From Onchidella celtica (Eukaryota; Mollusca; Gastropoda; Systellommatophora; Onchidiidae): 64,000 nucleotides of DNA. A program made the position numbers and the translations under genes. Location of the stretch: the NCBI GenBank assembly GCA_963931925.1, contig OZ007581.1, positions 29,478,198 through 29,542,197 on the forward strand, read 5' to 3'. Below the pieces are notes generated by a model, which made no database searches, was not told the DNA's origin, and saw only the letters and a program-made list of their open reading frames with translations. Shown piece by piece: positions 59,301-64,000 of the stretch (positions are counted from its first letter, which is position 1; the number at the start of each line of letters is the position of its first letter).

Positions 59301-62170
59301 TCTTGGGAGCTGTTGATCTCTTGAACTTGGAGTGCCGATTGTTCAAATGCCCTACAAAGTGACATAGTTTTGTTGAGGTCTAAATCTGTTTCACGAAGGA
59401 GGCGTTCTTGGAGTTTCTTGTCTACAGTAAACACAATCTTGTCTCTCAGCATTCTGTCTTTATCTTTGAAATTGCAAGAGCCTGCACGTGCCTTGAGTTC
59501 AGTTACAAAGGCATCAAATGGTGTCATGATTGGCGTGTTCCAAAATCTGAATGACTGTAGTACCTCATTGGCCCTAGGGTTGCAGTACTGGCGTAGTTTG
59601 TCAATTATTTTGTATTTGTATTTGTATAACTCTTTAATCCCATTTGGGAAATTTTGCCTTTGTGCCATTGCAGCCCAGTTATAACTGGAGCAGGCACGTC
59701 GTCGCCACAGTGCAGCGCCGGTCGGCGTTTTTTTTTTTTTTTTTGGGGGGGGGGAGATGAGGGGGGAGGGGGAGGGACTGGTAGAGATGAATTTAATTTA
59801 ATTTTGCCCGGGCAGCGGCCTGTTCGGCCTGCTCTTTACGATTTCCAACTGCCAAGGTATCTTTAACGTGCGCAACGTGCACACGGGCCCTCCGAATTTT
59901 TTCGTCCTTATCCGAGAAGACTAGGTACTCGATCCTACCCCTCAATAGAATCAGGGACACGAAAATATGAGAAAAATCCCAAACTTCCAACATGCCTGCA
60001 CGGCCCGGGTTTCGAACCCGGGACCCTTGGCACGAGAGGCGAGCACCTTGCCTCTAGACCACCTTGTCCCCAAATTATGATTTGAGGGTTATTTTTATCT
60101 TCCTCATTGTCAAATGTCATTTGGTCCACCACTTCTACTGCTGCAGGACCAGCACAATGGAGAATGATTGCACCTTTTGTAGCATCTGGTTTAGCAGAGG
60201 AGCCAGATGCCACCATGTAGATGTCTAGTTGTCTCTGCCATTTGCGAAAATTTTCAGACACATTACCCTCATTAATATCAAGCGCAGGAGGGAGACGGAA
60301 AGTAGCTTCAGCCATGCTAATATTGTAGATGCGATGACGCAATTATAGACGTTATAAGACAAATGTTTCCAAGTCGTGAGCTCGATCGCCAAGGCGAATG
60401 TTCTTGTATCTATTATTTCAGCTTTGCACTGTAACGCACCCTTCAAGGATTCCCGTGACCTTCGCTGCGGCGACAAACGAATATCAATCGTTCAATGGGC
60501 CGCCGAGGCTCGGGAGTGGGTTCTGACGCATATTGTCGCTGCCACCATGTTAATTATGATACTGTACAGATGAACATCCACTGGACAAACGATGTAGGTC
60601 AACTGTATGAAAGGTTTATTTAAAGAGAACTAGAACAACATGGTGTCCTGTACTTAGACGCCATAGCCAAGGGGCTTCACTCACTCATTCATTCTCGTTC
60701 ATTAATTAGTTTATTGTTTCGCAATAAAGTCATGAACTATAATAATTAACATCTACATACATGTTTGATCCTCACTCATGCCCTGTAAATTCAATGGGCA
60801 TGATACAGTAAATGTGAGAGACTGTGTTTTCCACTGTTCAACTGATTGATCAAAAAGGATATTGAGAAAGTTTGGTAATTCTAAGAGCAAACCCCCAATA
60901 AAAGCTAAAGGAAACTACCAACTTTTTTTGAGAGATCATACAGTGGTATAAAATTTGAATCGTACACGGAGCTCTAGAGAAATAGGGACTATACTTAAAC
61001 TTAACTCTTTCCCTACGAGCTAGCATTCCATGTCTGGCCAGAGCACTTGCTGGGGTTATACGCCATACTGTACTCCGCCTTACTGCACAACAGCTGCCCA
61101 AACTGAACACTTATTGCACATGTGGTATCGCTGGACATGTTAGGACAAAGGAAGCTTTACCAAGAATTCTATTTTCAAGGTTCAACGTCACGGGATGTTA
61201 AAATTTTCCATTACAGTGGTCAAGGAATACCATTACATATATAATCACAATGCAAACTGCGTTGTACCGGCCTTCACTGGTGAAATGTGCAGCGCAGTGT
61301 GCATTGTGTTGTAGGGAAAGAGTTCACTCATGAAATGATAATGATTAGCTTTCTCTATAACACACCCCACCCCTCCCAAGGAAAAAAAGAAAGAAGAATT
61401 GCCTGCATGTATTAAAGTAGATTAGAAAAAAACTAAAAAACTAAATGTAAATGCTGATGGTTTATGTTTGGGCAGCGCAACACTGCACAAGCTTTCGTGT
61501 TGTTTAACCTTTGAATTTTTCTCCTTGTCCACAAGTACAAATGTGAAAGAGATTGAGGGGTGTCGGTGCATGTGTATGTGCAAAGGATACTGAACAAAGA
61601 AGAGTTCTAGTATTTTATGACACTGATAGAAGTTGGGCGTGCCTTATTTATATAAATCAAATTTAACACAAATCCATTACAATATACATGCTTTAACTCT
61701 TTGCGTGCTAAACACCGATATATCGGTTCTTCCGCTTGTCATGTTTGTGCCAATCACCGATGTATTGGTGCACAAGAACGCTAGACTGTTTTGTTTCGGG
61801 AAGAAAGAACGTCGACTTTCTATTAATAGATGTTGTAGTTAGTCTTCATTCATCTGCCTTACTATTTTCTCTCTGTATCGGCAAACGCGGAAAAACTTAT
61901 GGCACACAGGGAGTGAACTTTGTGCGCTGTATTAATGAAGCATTCATAAGAAGCCACTGGCCCTAAACAAACAAGAGAATGGAATATTTGTTGAGATAAA
62001 GGTGCTGTTTTGATTACACTGAACTTTCTAATTGTGCTTTCATTGATTTAAGTAACACTTAACTTCTTTTCGCAGAGACTGTGAGAGTGATTGACTACGT
62101 CCAGATGAAGCAGTTGGCTGAGACCAAATTCAGCGCTGGGGGAACAGCTATCACCTGGGTGCCTTTGATT
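32290..62170 (+). CDS. CFAP44: CFAP44 (FAP44/WDR52), 5' 1202 codons in 15 exons; 3' part beyond window
   Basis: Axonemal WD-repeat protein. In known systems CFAP44, with CFAP43, tethers the inner arm dynein I1/f motor domain to the doublet microtubule, and loss causes flagellar defects and male infertility. Exons: 32290-32341, 35359-36708, 39360-39404, 40787-41062, 42916-43263, 44005-44058, 46030-46342, 47202-47364, 48801-48940, 49942-50121, 51518-51632, 52485-52649, 53722-53883, 55041-55188 and 62076-62170. All borders are GT..AG and every phase matches. The start is chosen because an in-frame TAA lies at 32236-32238 and no other Met intervenes. Residues 1-~780 are an acidic, low-complexity extension. 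The conserved part begins at ~[12 protein letters not shown] and runs into WD repeats ([70 protein letters not shown]). Human CFAP44 is about 1850 residues, with a much shorter acidic start. Identification rests on the WD region and is strong; the use of all N-terminal exons in one transcript is inference. Confidence 0.9.
32705..32912 (+). mobile_element. MITE family M1, copy 6 (CFAP44 intron 1)
   Basis: M1 blocks: ccaatgtagatttc, ccctacatcaaactgacatc, gcgatgtcataaccagc, gcaaacttgac, ending tcgctgggta. TA borders it on the right. Confidence 0.6.
33616..33868. mobile_element. 215-bp TTAA-bounded element inside a palindromic target
   Basis: 33635-33849 begins TTAACCCTCACCCTGTG and ends GGACATGTTAA. 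The 19 bases on its left (33616-33634, ccgaccattggttcactgg) are the reverse complement, with one mismatch, of the 19 bases on its right (33850-33868). Removing the insert leaves a palindrome centred on TTAA. The element shows no terminal inverted repeat of its own. A second copy is inverted at 34409-34623. Confidence 0.6.
34409..34623. mobile_element. Inverted second copy of the 215-bp TTAA-bounded element
   Basis: Begins TTAACATGTCCATGTC and ends CAGGGTGAGGTTTAA, the reverse complement of 33635-33849 with few changes and the same length. The two copies form a long inverted repeat around a 559-bp spacer with a GC-rich right end (34320-34405). Confidence 0.6.
35359..36708 (+). CDS. CFAP44: CFAP44 exon 2: 1350-bp acidic exon
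   Basis: Follows a cctcttag acceptor and ends at a weak gtatat donor; phase 1-1. It encodes ~450 residues, basic at the start ([19 protein letters not shown]), then rich in Glu, Asp, Ser and Asn, with no predicted fold. RRVSF and KGRMSIGS are possible basophilic kinase sites. Without splicing the frame would stop 16 bases past the donor at TGA 36723-36725. The exon assignment rests on acceptor, frame and junction phases. Confidence 0.7.
37502..37740 (+). repeat. Two-unit tandem duplication in CFAP44 intron 2
   Basis: Units of ~120 bp starting at 37502 and 37625 share gtcttg-atggt-gatgg, then tttcttgtgttgacagaaag. Divergence is moderate. No coding sequence. Confidence 0.65.
38380..38401. repeat. 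Poly-C run (~22 bp)
   Basis: Longest pure C run in the CFAP44 introns. Similar C or G runs recur through the window. Confidence 0.9.
39360..39404 (+). CDS. CFAP44: CFAP44 exon 3 (45 bp)
   Basis: Preceded by ttttttttcag and followed by gtaagg; phase 1-1. It encodes [15 protein letters not shown] 15-residue in-frame cassette. Confidence 0.6.
40787..41062 (+). CDS. CFAP44: CFAP44 exon 4: Glu/Asp/Lys-rich
   Basis: Begins after aaccaaacag and ends at gtaagag; phase 1-1, 276 bp. Runs such as [15 protein letters not shown] and [13 protein letters not shown] make it strongly acidic and probably disordered. It ends VSPPTIDS. Confidence 0.68.
42522..42716. repeat. Polypyrimidine tract in CFAP44 intron 4
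   Basis: About 195 bp of nearly pure C/T (tcttcctcttcctcc-type). Read on the minus strand it would encode a Glu/Lys-rich run like the acidic CFAP44 exons, but there is no start codon or flanking splice signal that supports a gene. Confidence 0.7.
42916..43263 (+). CDS. CFAP44: CFAP44 exon 5: Gln/Glu repeat exon
   Basis: Follows ccttacaaag and ends at gtcagt; phase 1-1, 348 bp. It encodes two ~25-residue units containing [13 protein letters not shown], then (I/V)TEGQGQAEV, followed by shorter EQGQ units. The DNA of the two main units is nearly the same, so the exon grew by internal duplication. Confidence 0.72.
43264..43700 (+). repeat. Intronic repeat R2, copy 1 (starts at the exon 5 donor)
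   Basis: Shares agcaaaaatacta, aataagatgaga, ctagcatgttt, cattgttcagct and gcaatgcg with 47545-47965. The similarity begins at the exon 5 splice donor. Confidence 0.65.
44005..44058 (+). CDS. CFAP44: CFAP44 exon 6 (54 bp)
   Basis: Preceded by tgtatttcag, followed by gtaggt; phase 1-1. It encodes [18 protein letters not shown] tandem CAG makes an alternative acceptor at 44007 possible, which would drop one residue. Confidence 0.6.
44942..45549 (-). pseudogene. Transposase-like relic in CFAP44 intron 6
   Basis: Two minus-strand frames overlap at 45259-45262. The upstream one (45549-45259) has [16 protein letters not shown] and ends at a stop. The downstream one (45262-44942) has [17 protein letters not shown] and a Lys/Glu-rich end ([15 protein letters not shown]). 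The composition and the CPKH-helix-basic tail layout recall C-terminal parts of uncharacterised transposon proteins in aquatic invertebrates. The shift of frame at the junction suggests a decayed copy. Family assignment is a guess. Confidence 0.35.
46030..46342 (+). CDS. CFAP44: CFAP44 exon 7: acidic tail and start of the conserved core
   Basis: Follows tttgccacag, ends at gtaagt in phase 2. The first two thirds are E/K/G-rich; the last ~30 residues ([26 protein letters not shown]) begin the conserved CFAP44 core that leads into the first WD repeat. Confidence 0.85.
46388..46590 (+). mobile_element. MITE family M1, copy 7 (CFAP44 intron 7)
   Basis: The best preserved ends: cccagccagc on the left and gctggctgaga on the right are inverted repeats. 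Core blocks gtccgatgtagatttcc, tatcgtaggggtga and ccctacatcaaactgacatt are present. Confidence 0.65.
47202..47364 (+). CDS. CFAP44: CFAP44 exon 8
   Basis: After tttgcctag; ends at gtgagt in phase 0. Encodes [32 protein letters not shown] and [14 protein letters not shown], the first WD-type blade and a signature region of CFAP44. Confidence 0.92.
47545..47965 (+). repeat. Intronic repeat R2, copy 2 (CFAP44 intron 8)
   Basis: Imperfect direct copy of 43264-43700, from cagcaaaaatactag to agtgtctcatcttgttgtg. Divergence is moderate with small indels. Confidence 0.65.
48801..48940 (+). CDS. CFAP44: CFAP44 exon 9
   Basis: After ttccaacag; ends at gtaata in phase 2. Encodes [14 protein letters not shown], then [18 protein letters not shown], a WD blade. 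Confidence 0.92.
49245..49492 (-). mobile_element. SINE copy S4, lacking its head
   Basis: Contains gttcactgccctcagc, agcggtctgttcagcctgct, caactgccaaggtatcttta and cgggccctccgagttt on the plus strand, matching the body and 3' part of S1 and S2. The tRNA-like head is missing beyond ~49492, a typical 5' truncation. Confidence 0.65.
49942..50121 (+). CDS. CFAP44: CFAP44 exon 10
   Basis: After gtgttctag; ends at gtgagt in phase 2. Encodes [25 protein letters not shown] and [13 protein letters not shown]-repeat sequence. Confidence 0.93.
50408..50650. mobile_element. TTAA-bounded MITE in CFAP44 intron 10
   Basis: 243 bp with TTAA at both ends and inverted termini TTAACccattCAGGTTC and TTAACtctttCAGGTTC. 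The termini also match the TTAACTCTTT start of other TTAA elements here. Confidence 0.65.
51158..51305 (+). repeat. Dispersed repeat pair member (CFAP44 intron 10)
   Basis: Matches 24857-25005 in the same order: gtcaaaatatgg, cttgtatgtagtaaagcc, gacaaatcaagct. Confidence 0.5.
51518..51632 (+). CDS. CFAP44: CFAP44 exon 11
   Basis: After catccacag; ends at gtaaaa in phase 0. Encodes [18 protein letters not shown] and YVELPDGK, highly conserved in the family. Confidence 0.93.
51728..51915 (+). mobile_element. MITE family M1, copy 8 (CFAP44 intron 11)
   Basis: Starts cagccagcaacc; core gtagatttctatagg, gtatgatgtcgtaat, gcaaacttgacgtcgg; ends near ctctggga. Confidence 0.6.
52180..52421 (+). mobile_element. 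3' end of a non-LTR retrotransposon
   Basis: The sequence ends caaatttcctggaaacaggg, then taataaagttat and a (atctt)n tail at ~52402-52421, the usual 3' signature of CR1/Rex-type elements. Only 3' untranslated sequence is present, with GT-rich stretches. Confidence 0.5.
52485..52649 (+). CDS. CFAP44: CFAP44 exon 12
   Basis: After ctctgccag; ends at gtaagt in phase 0. Encodes [16 protein letters not shown] and [17 protein letters not shown], two WD strands. Confidence 0.93.
53515..53712 (+). repeat. Dispersed repeat pair member (CFAP44 intron 12)
   Basis: Matches 30520-30728 (gttcaattcagttg, ggctcaaaatcaatgaaag, gtagaatttaagg). It ends a few bases before the exon 13 acceptor. Confidence 0.55.
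53722..53883 (+). CDS. CFAP44: CFAP44 exon 13
   Basis: After tttcctcag; ends at gtgagc in phase 0. Encodes [15 protein letters not shown], then [19 protein letters not shown]. Confidence 0.93.
54118..54607 (+). mobile_element. tRNA-derived SINE, copy S2
   Basis: The head has an RNA polymerase III A box tggtctagaag (54134-54144) and B box ggttcaaatcc (54177-54187) at tRNA-like spacing. The body follows through gcaggcatgttggaag, ccttggcagttgga-like sequence and a late gtgaggtgtaaatgcca block. The 3' end is a (caaat)n tail near 54588-54607. The most complete copy here. Confidence 0.8.
55041..55188 (+). CDS. CFAP44: CFAP44 exon 14
   Basis: After ttatttgtag; ends at gtaggt in phase 1. Encodes [26 protein letters not shown] and VAVSTGLD. 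A near copy of its first bases lies 43 bp upstream. Confidence 0.92.
55261..55464 (-). repeat. 3' LTR (204 bp)
   Basis: Identical in length to 60548-60751; one difference at 55350 (aagatgg against aacatgg). Short for a Gypsy element. Confidence 0.93.
55910..56702 (-). CDS. Integrase C-terminal part of the LTR element
   Basis: In a different frame from the upstream pol frame. Contains [10 protein letters not shown] (second catalytic Asp) and GKAEASVKT (catalytic Glu) of the DDE core, then a basic C-terminal region with [11 protein letters not shown]. It is separated from the rest of pol by a one-base frame break within a T run (plus 56699-56703). Confidence 0.85.
56694..58940 (-). CDS. Pol: reverse transcriptase, RNase H and integrase N-terminal part
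   Basis: About 748 residues. Reverse transcriptase: [26 protein letters not shown] (motif A), [14 protein letters not shown] (motif B) and [11 protein letters not shown] (motif C, with Ala before the catalytic DD in place of the common Tyr-x-DD). RNase [34 protein letters not shown] and VNDHKPL. Integrase: an H-H-C-C zinc region with CESCQ, then [11 protein letters not shown] (first catalytic Asp). It overlaps the gag-protease frame and lies in the -1 frame relative to it. Confidence 0.9.
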   Translation of the reverse strand: MQEICETRQIRKSNQNLVMWNNTKMKPLGKELLAVENEKTKQIKKIWFTVVENNLTCLLGLSASEEFKILAVHRDNFINSVTCRNTSRDSSAAKPIDADRPTIQSLGNLGQASLSVDPAAKPVVLPCRNVPFALKDRVKAELNQLVERNILIPVEEPSAWVNQMVVVEKQNKKLRICIDPQPLNKALQREHYKLPTLQDNLPLFENAKLFSKLDVKEAFWHICLDYESSMLTTMATPFGRYRWTRLPFGLNVSTEIFQKKLIQALEGLRGCINVADDLVIVGRGKTEKEAEVDQDENLRKLSLRCQEKQIVLNDEKSTIKATEITFMGHRIGTEGIKADPQKTEAITNLEPPSDVHGVRKLCGTVQYLSRFLLNLADKLASIRRLTKKDVAFNWDIECERSFNEIKQMISNTPVLRYYNPKQELQVQVDSSKSGLGCVLMQMGQPIEFASRALSSSEQKWAQIEKEMLAVVFGLERFNQYTYGRKVTIVNDHKPLASIINKPLDQAPPRLQRLLMRSNKYNFTFQWMQGEKLVIADFLSRNYPVSDCTKDTQDVATIAFIEVPIPDIMMQRFVNETAKDQTLQSLMPVIKDGWPENKEEANSELLPYFQLRDCLSCEEGLVLKGSRIVVPTALRTEIKKKLHSAHMAYDSMMRRARRAVYWPSMNAELRQLSESCESCQKLKAANCKESLRQHSEGNEPWTKVAVDLFEIKGRQYMVTTDYFSNFIEVDYLFSTTTSAVITKLKAHFC
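58865..59668 (-). CDS. Gag C-terminal part with zinc knuckles and protease
   Basis: The capsid-like region has [20 protein letters not shown] and [20 protein letters not shown]. Two knuckles follow: CKFCGKSH..C (variant spacing) and [14 protein letters not shown] (CX2CX4HX4C). The aspartic protease has [13 protein letters not shown]. It stops at 58865 after running into the overlap with pol. The Met at 59668 is not the natural start; upstream gag continues past the SINE. Confidence 0.85.
   Translation of the reverse strand: MAQRQNFPNGIKELYKYKYKIIDKLRQYCNPRANEVLQSFRFWNTPIMTPFDAFVTELKARAGSCNFKDKDRMLRDKIVFTVDKKLQERLLRETDLDLNKTMSLCRAFEQSALQVQEINSSQDKKIEAVSTPNVAKKPPRPMIQNCKFCGKSHIRQKEQCPAWGKTCSACKGRNHFRIKCKKINMCHTEGDSLSQYGAEEATDEDAWLYSLNQDKGSRMTAQFKINNNKIRFLIDTGADVNIICKKYVKPDKYVNQTRILSCGTTQR
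59797..60071 (-). mobile_element. SINE copy S3 nested in gag
   Basis: The head ggggacaaggtggtctagagg (A box), B box ggttcgaaacc, and body to gcccgggcaaaattaaatt match S2. It lacks the late 3' block of S1/S2. A T-rich then G-rich stretch (59729-59775) separates its tail from resumed gag sequence. It must have arrived after the LTR element. Confidence 0.85.
60075..60342 (-). CDS. Gag N-terminal part of the LTR element
   Basis: Encodes [33 protein letters not shown] and an [16 protein letters not shown] helix, a usual capsid start. Two in-frame Mets exist; that at 60315 looks the more natural. The frame is cut near 60072 by a SINE. Confidence 0.8.
60548..60751 (-). repeat. 5' LTR (204 bp)
   Basis: Starts and ends with the same 10-bp inverted termini as the other LTR and is followed by tctac. 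Confidence 0.93.
61001..61326. mobile_element. TTAA-type MITE in CFAP44 intron 14
   Basis: Inverted ends TTAACTCTTTCCCTAC (61001-61016) and gtagggaaagagttca (61311-61326). The right TTAA has changed to ttca. It shares ggttatacgccatactgt and ccttactgcacaacagctg with the next-but-one element at 62333. Confidence 0.65.
61693..61918. mobile_element. TTAA-type MITE, relative of 10705-10932
   Basis: Left end TTAACTCTTTgcgtgct; right end ggcacacagggagtgaac. The core caccgatgtat, gtgcacaagaacgctag and cgactttctatta matches 10705-10932. The right TTAA is degraded. Confidence 0.6.
62076..62170 (+). CDS. CFAP44: CFAP44 exon 15 (last exon in the window)
   Basis: After tcttttcgcag; ends at gtaagt in phase 0. 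Encodes [18 protein letters not shown] and [11 protein letters not shown], continuing the WD blade split by intron 14. The next exon lies past 64,000. Confidence 0.9.
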
Positions 62171-62332
62171 GTAAGTTTTATATTTATATTTATTACTTTA
62201 TGCCATGGATTTGAGTTGGGTGTGGTTGGCCCCCATAGAATTTACAGATGTCTAGACACAAAACACTTATTGGCAAGGGTCCTCTTATTCTGAAGATTTC
62301 AAACATATGAGATTTTCAGATTCTGTCAAGAC

Positions 62333-62529
62333 TTAACTTTTTCCCTATGGGCCAGCATTCCTCATCTGGACAATGCACCCTCTGGGGTTATACGCCATAC
62401 TGTCCTGAGCATTTGTAAACAAAGCTCGCCTTACTGCACAACAGCTGTCCAAATTATACACTTACCACATATGTCATGATCACATTAGGATCATAAATGC
62501 CGTGCTAGGTCACGACGTCAGTGAGTTAA
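62333..62529. mobile_element. TTAA-bounded MITE in CFAP44 intron 15
   Basis: TTAA at both ends; ttttccctatgggccagcat and ggggttatacgccatactgt relate it to 61001-61326, with a different right half. Confidence 0.55.
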
Positions 62530-64000
62530 TTTTTACAATCTTGTTGATTATAACCAGCGTAATTTGTCCTTGAGCTGTTCTCGTGAACAGTTTGTTTTGA
62601 AACACCTTTTTTCTGATGGATGGAGAGAAGGAGGGGCGAGACAGAATAAATGTATAGCTAGGAATGACAGGGCAGTTCTCGACCCCGTGATTTTGATTAA
62701 CATAGATAAGGGGTGAGTAAAGGTATTTTATTTAGACGCTTAGTTGGCGTTCGGAAATTCGTGCATAAGAGTAGAAAGCACGGGGTTTGAAGATTTTAGT
62801 AGTTAATGTTTCGCATTTTAAATTTTGTCTAGACCGTAAAATTGACCTTGATTTTGGCGCAAGGCCATGACAAGCATAAATTAATATTGCAGGCTGAGCT
62901 GAAGCGACTGCACCAATCAAATGTATGAATCTGGACGGAAGGTCGAGACATAGCTTTAGTATTTAAACCCGTGCAGAGCTTAGATAGATGCCACATGTAG
63001 ACAATCCATTTACGAGGTGGACGGCGATAGTCCTCAGCCAGATGAGAGACATAGAGACGCAGTTGAGCAGTCCATATTGTGAGGAGCGTGATGATTTAAA
63101 GCTCCAGAGCCTAAGCTACTTGGTTTGATATGAACCCACAGCGTTTACATCCAGCGCTCTCACTCCCAGTGAGGGCCTAATGGTGAGAGTTCATACTAAA
63201 TTGTAATGATGAAAGTGAACCATTCTACTTACTTTTGAAGACAGTTTCAGAGCTACCGCCAGACAACGCATGGTTGTACAAGCATTCTCCATGGCGTGTC
63301 TAGAGGAAATGTCCATATCATAACATGTCTCATTGAATTAATAGAATTTAAACTGTTATATCCGTCGCCACGTGCGCGGATTCTATTTGGCATATAACTC
63401 ATATGACCTGCAAGTAGTTAGAGTGAATAAGTTAGTCTTTATAGAAAGCTGTAGTTTCATTAGTTAGATTCAGTTGCCTTTGAATTGATATTTATATTTA
63501 TAATTATATTTGTTACATTAATTCCTGTAATTAAACTGCCCTACAGTTCTGCTAAAAATCAAAGCAATTGATTTATTTAGTTTTTAGAGTGCAAGTATTT
63601 TTTTTGTGTGTTCGTCGATTGTGGGAGCGGACCTCGAAAGAGTGTCAGTCGAATTCTCCCCATCTAACCCACCTCGCGACACTGGAGGGGACTTACCAAA
63701 TTTCTTAATCCTTAATTTCTTAAATTCGTTAGATTATAATCACCTTTTCTCTTTGTTTGCATTACATTTTTGTTCTTTTCATGATCCGTCGCTCACGGGG
63801 TGTAGCACGTTGAGCTAGTTTAAAATTATTTATTATTTAGTTTTGTATACTGCTTTGTTATTTTTACTTCCACATATGTCGCTGCTCTCCCATTGACCCG
63901 ATGACCGAGGCCAGGGAGACTACAGAACAGAACTTAGAACGGTGAAAGACAAAAAAGACTGACTGTGGTGTACGCAAGGGCTAAAGGAATTACCACCTAG
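62530..64000. other. CFAP44 intron 15, possible LTR-like sequence
   Basis: No exon is visible. A TATA-like tatttaaacccgtgcagag lies at ~62961, and later come aattaaactgccctac (~63529) and tgggagcggacctcgaaag (~63621), which could be promoter, poly-A and primer-binding region of an LTR element that continues off the window. No second copy is available to confirm it. Confidence 0.3.

Larger units (their letters stand above)
55256..60756 (-). mobile_element. Young Gypsy-like LTR retrotransposon in CFAP44 intron 14
   Basis: 204-bp LTRs at 55261-55464 (3' LTR) and 60548-60751 (5' LTR) have perfect 10-bp ends tgttaattat/ataattaaca and differ at one base that I can see. The 5-bp target duplication tctac flanks it at 55256-55260 and 60752-60756. 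A primer-binding-site-like tggtggcagcgac starts directly after the 5' LTR (60547 downward), and a purine tract (ggagaagaaagga) precedes the 3' LTR. The order gag, CCHC, protease, reverse transcriptase, RNase H, integrase is the Gypsy/Metaviridae order; no envelope ORF is seen. Minus strand, antisense to CFAP44, so its own poly-A signals should not end the host transcript. Confidence 0.93.

Overview
The window is from a eukaryotic, almost certainly marine invertebrate (animal) nuclear genome. Short coding exons are split by 1-7 kb AT-rich introns with GT..AG borders. There are metazoan-type LTR and non-LTR retrotransposons, a tRNA-derived SINE, many small TA- and TTAA-bounded elements, and long (GATA/GACA)n, (CATC)n and (GA)n arrays. 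Poly-C/poly-G runs are frequent. The species cannot be named from the sequence. A ciliary gene with an RFX-type X-box fits any ciliated metazoan; a deuterostome such as an echinoderm, hemichordate or amphioxus, or a lophotrochozoan, would all fit.

Layout. 1-5 kb: the 3' end of a minus-strand gene (four exons with matching phases) that ends in a ubiquitin-like domain. 5.36-8.61 kb: a plus-strand LTR retrotransposon that lost nearly all its interior. 8.6-32 kb: gene-poor DNA with a TTAA-bounded MITE, microsatellites, a 5'-truncated CR1/Jockey-type element with an intact reverse-transcriptase ORF (17.3-18.96 kb), a SINE, a cluster of one MITE family (20.4-21.45 kb), LTR-like non-coding sequence (21.8-24.4 kb), and GATA and CATC arrays (26.9-30 kb). 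32.29 kb to beyond the right edge: one large plus-strand gene, the orthologue of CFAP44 (FAP44/WDR52), an axonemal WD-repeat protein of the tether of inner dynein arm I1/f. I could assemble 15 exons that keep one open frame of 1202 codons, running from an ATG 15 bases after an X-box into the WD-repeat region; the rest lies beyond 64,000.

The first ~780 residues of this CFAP44 form an unusually long acidic extension. It is carried by five consecutive symmetric phase 1-1 exons, one of which contains an internal [11 protein letters not shown]-type repeat. The CFAP44 introns hold much mobile DNA: a pair of inverted 215-bp TTAA-bounded elements, a transposase relic, four MITE or SINE copies, and a very young 5.5-kb Gypsy-like LTR element (204-bp LTRs with one difference, intact TCTAC target duplication) on the minus strand in intron 14, itself interrupted by a SINE in its gag region.

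No CRISPR, operon or other prokaryotic feature is present, and I saw no canonical rRNA or free-standing tRNA gene. The points most worth follow-up are the CFAP44 cassette-exon extension, the X-box promoter, two duplicated 3' splice sites, the palindrome split at its central TTAA, and the nested mobile elements.
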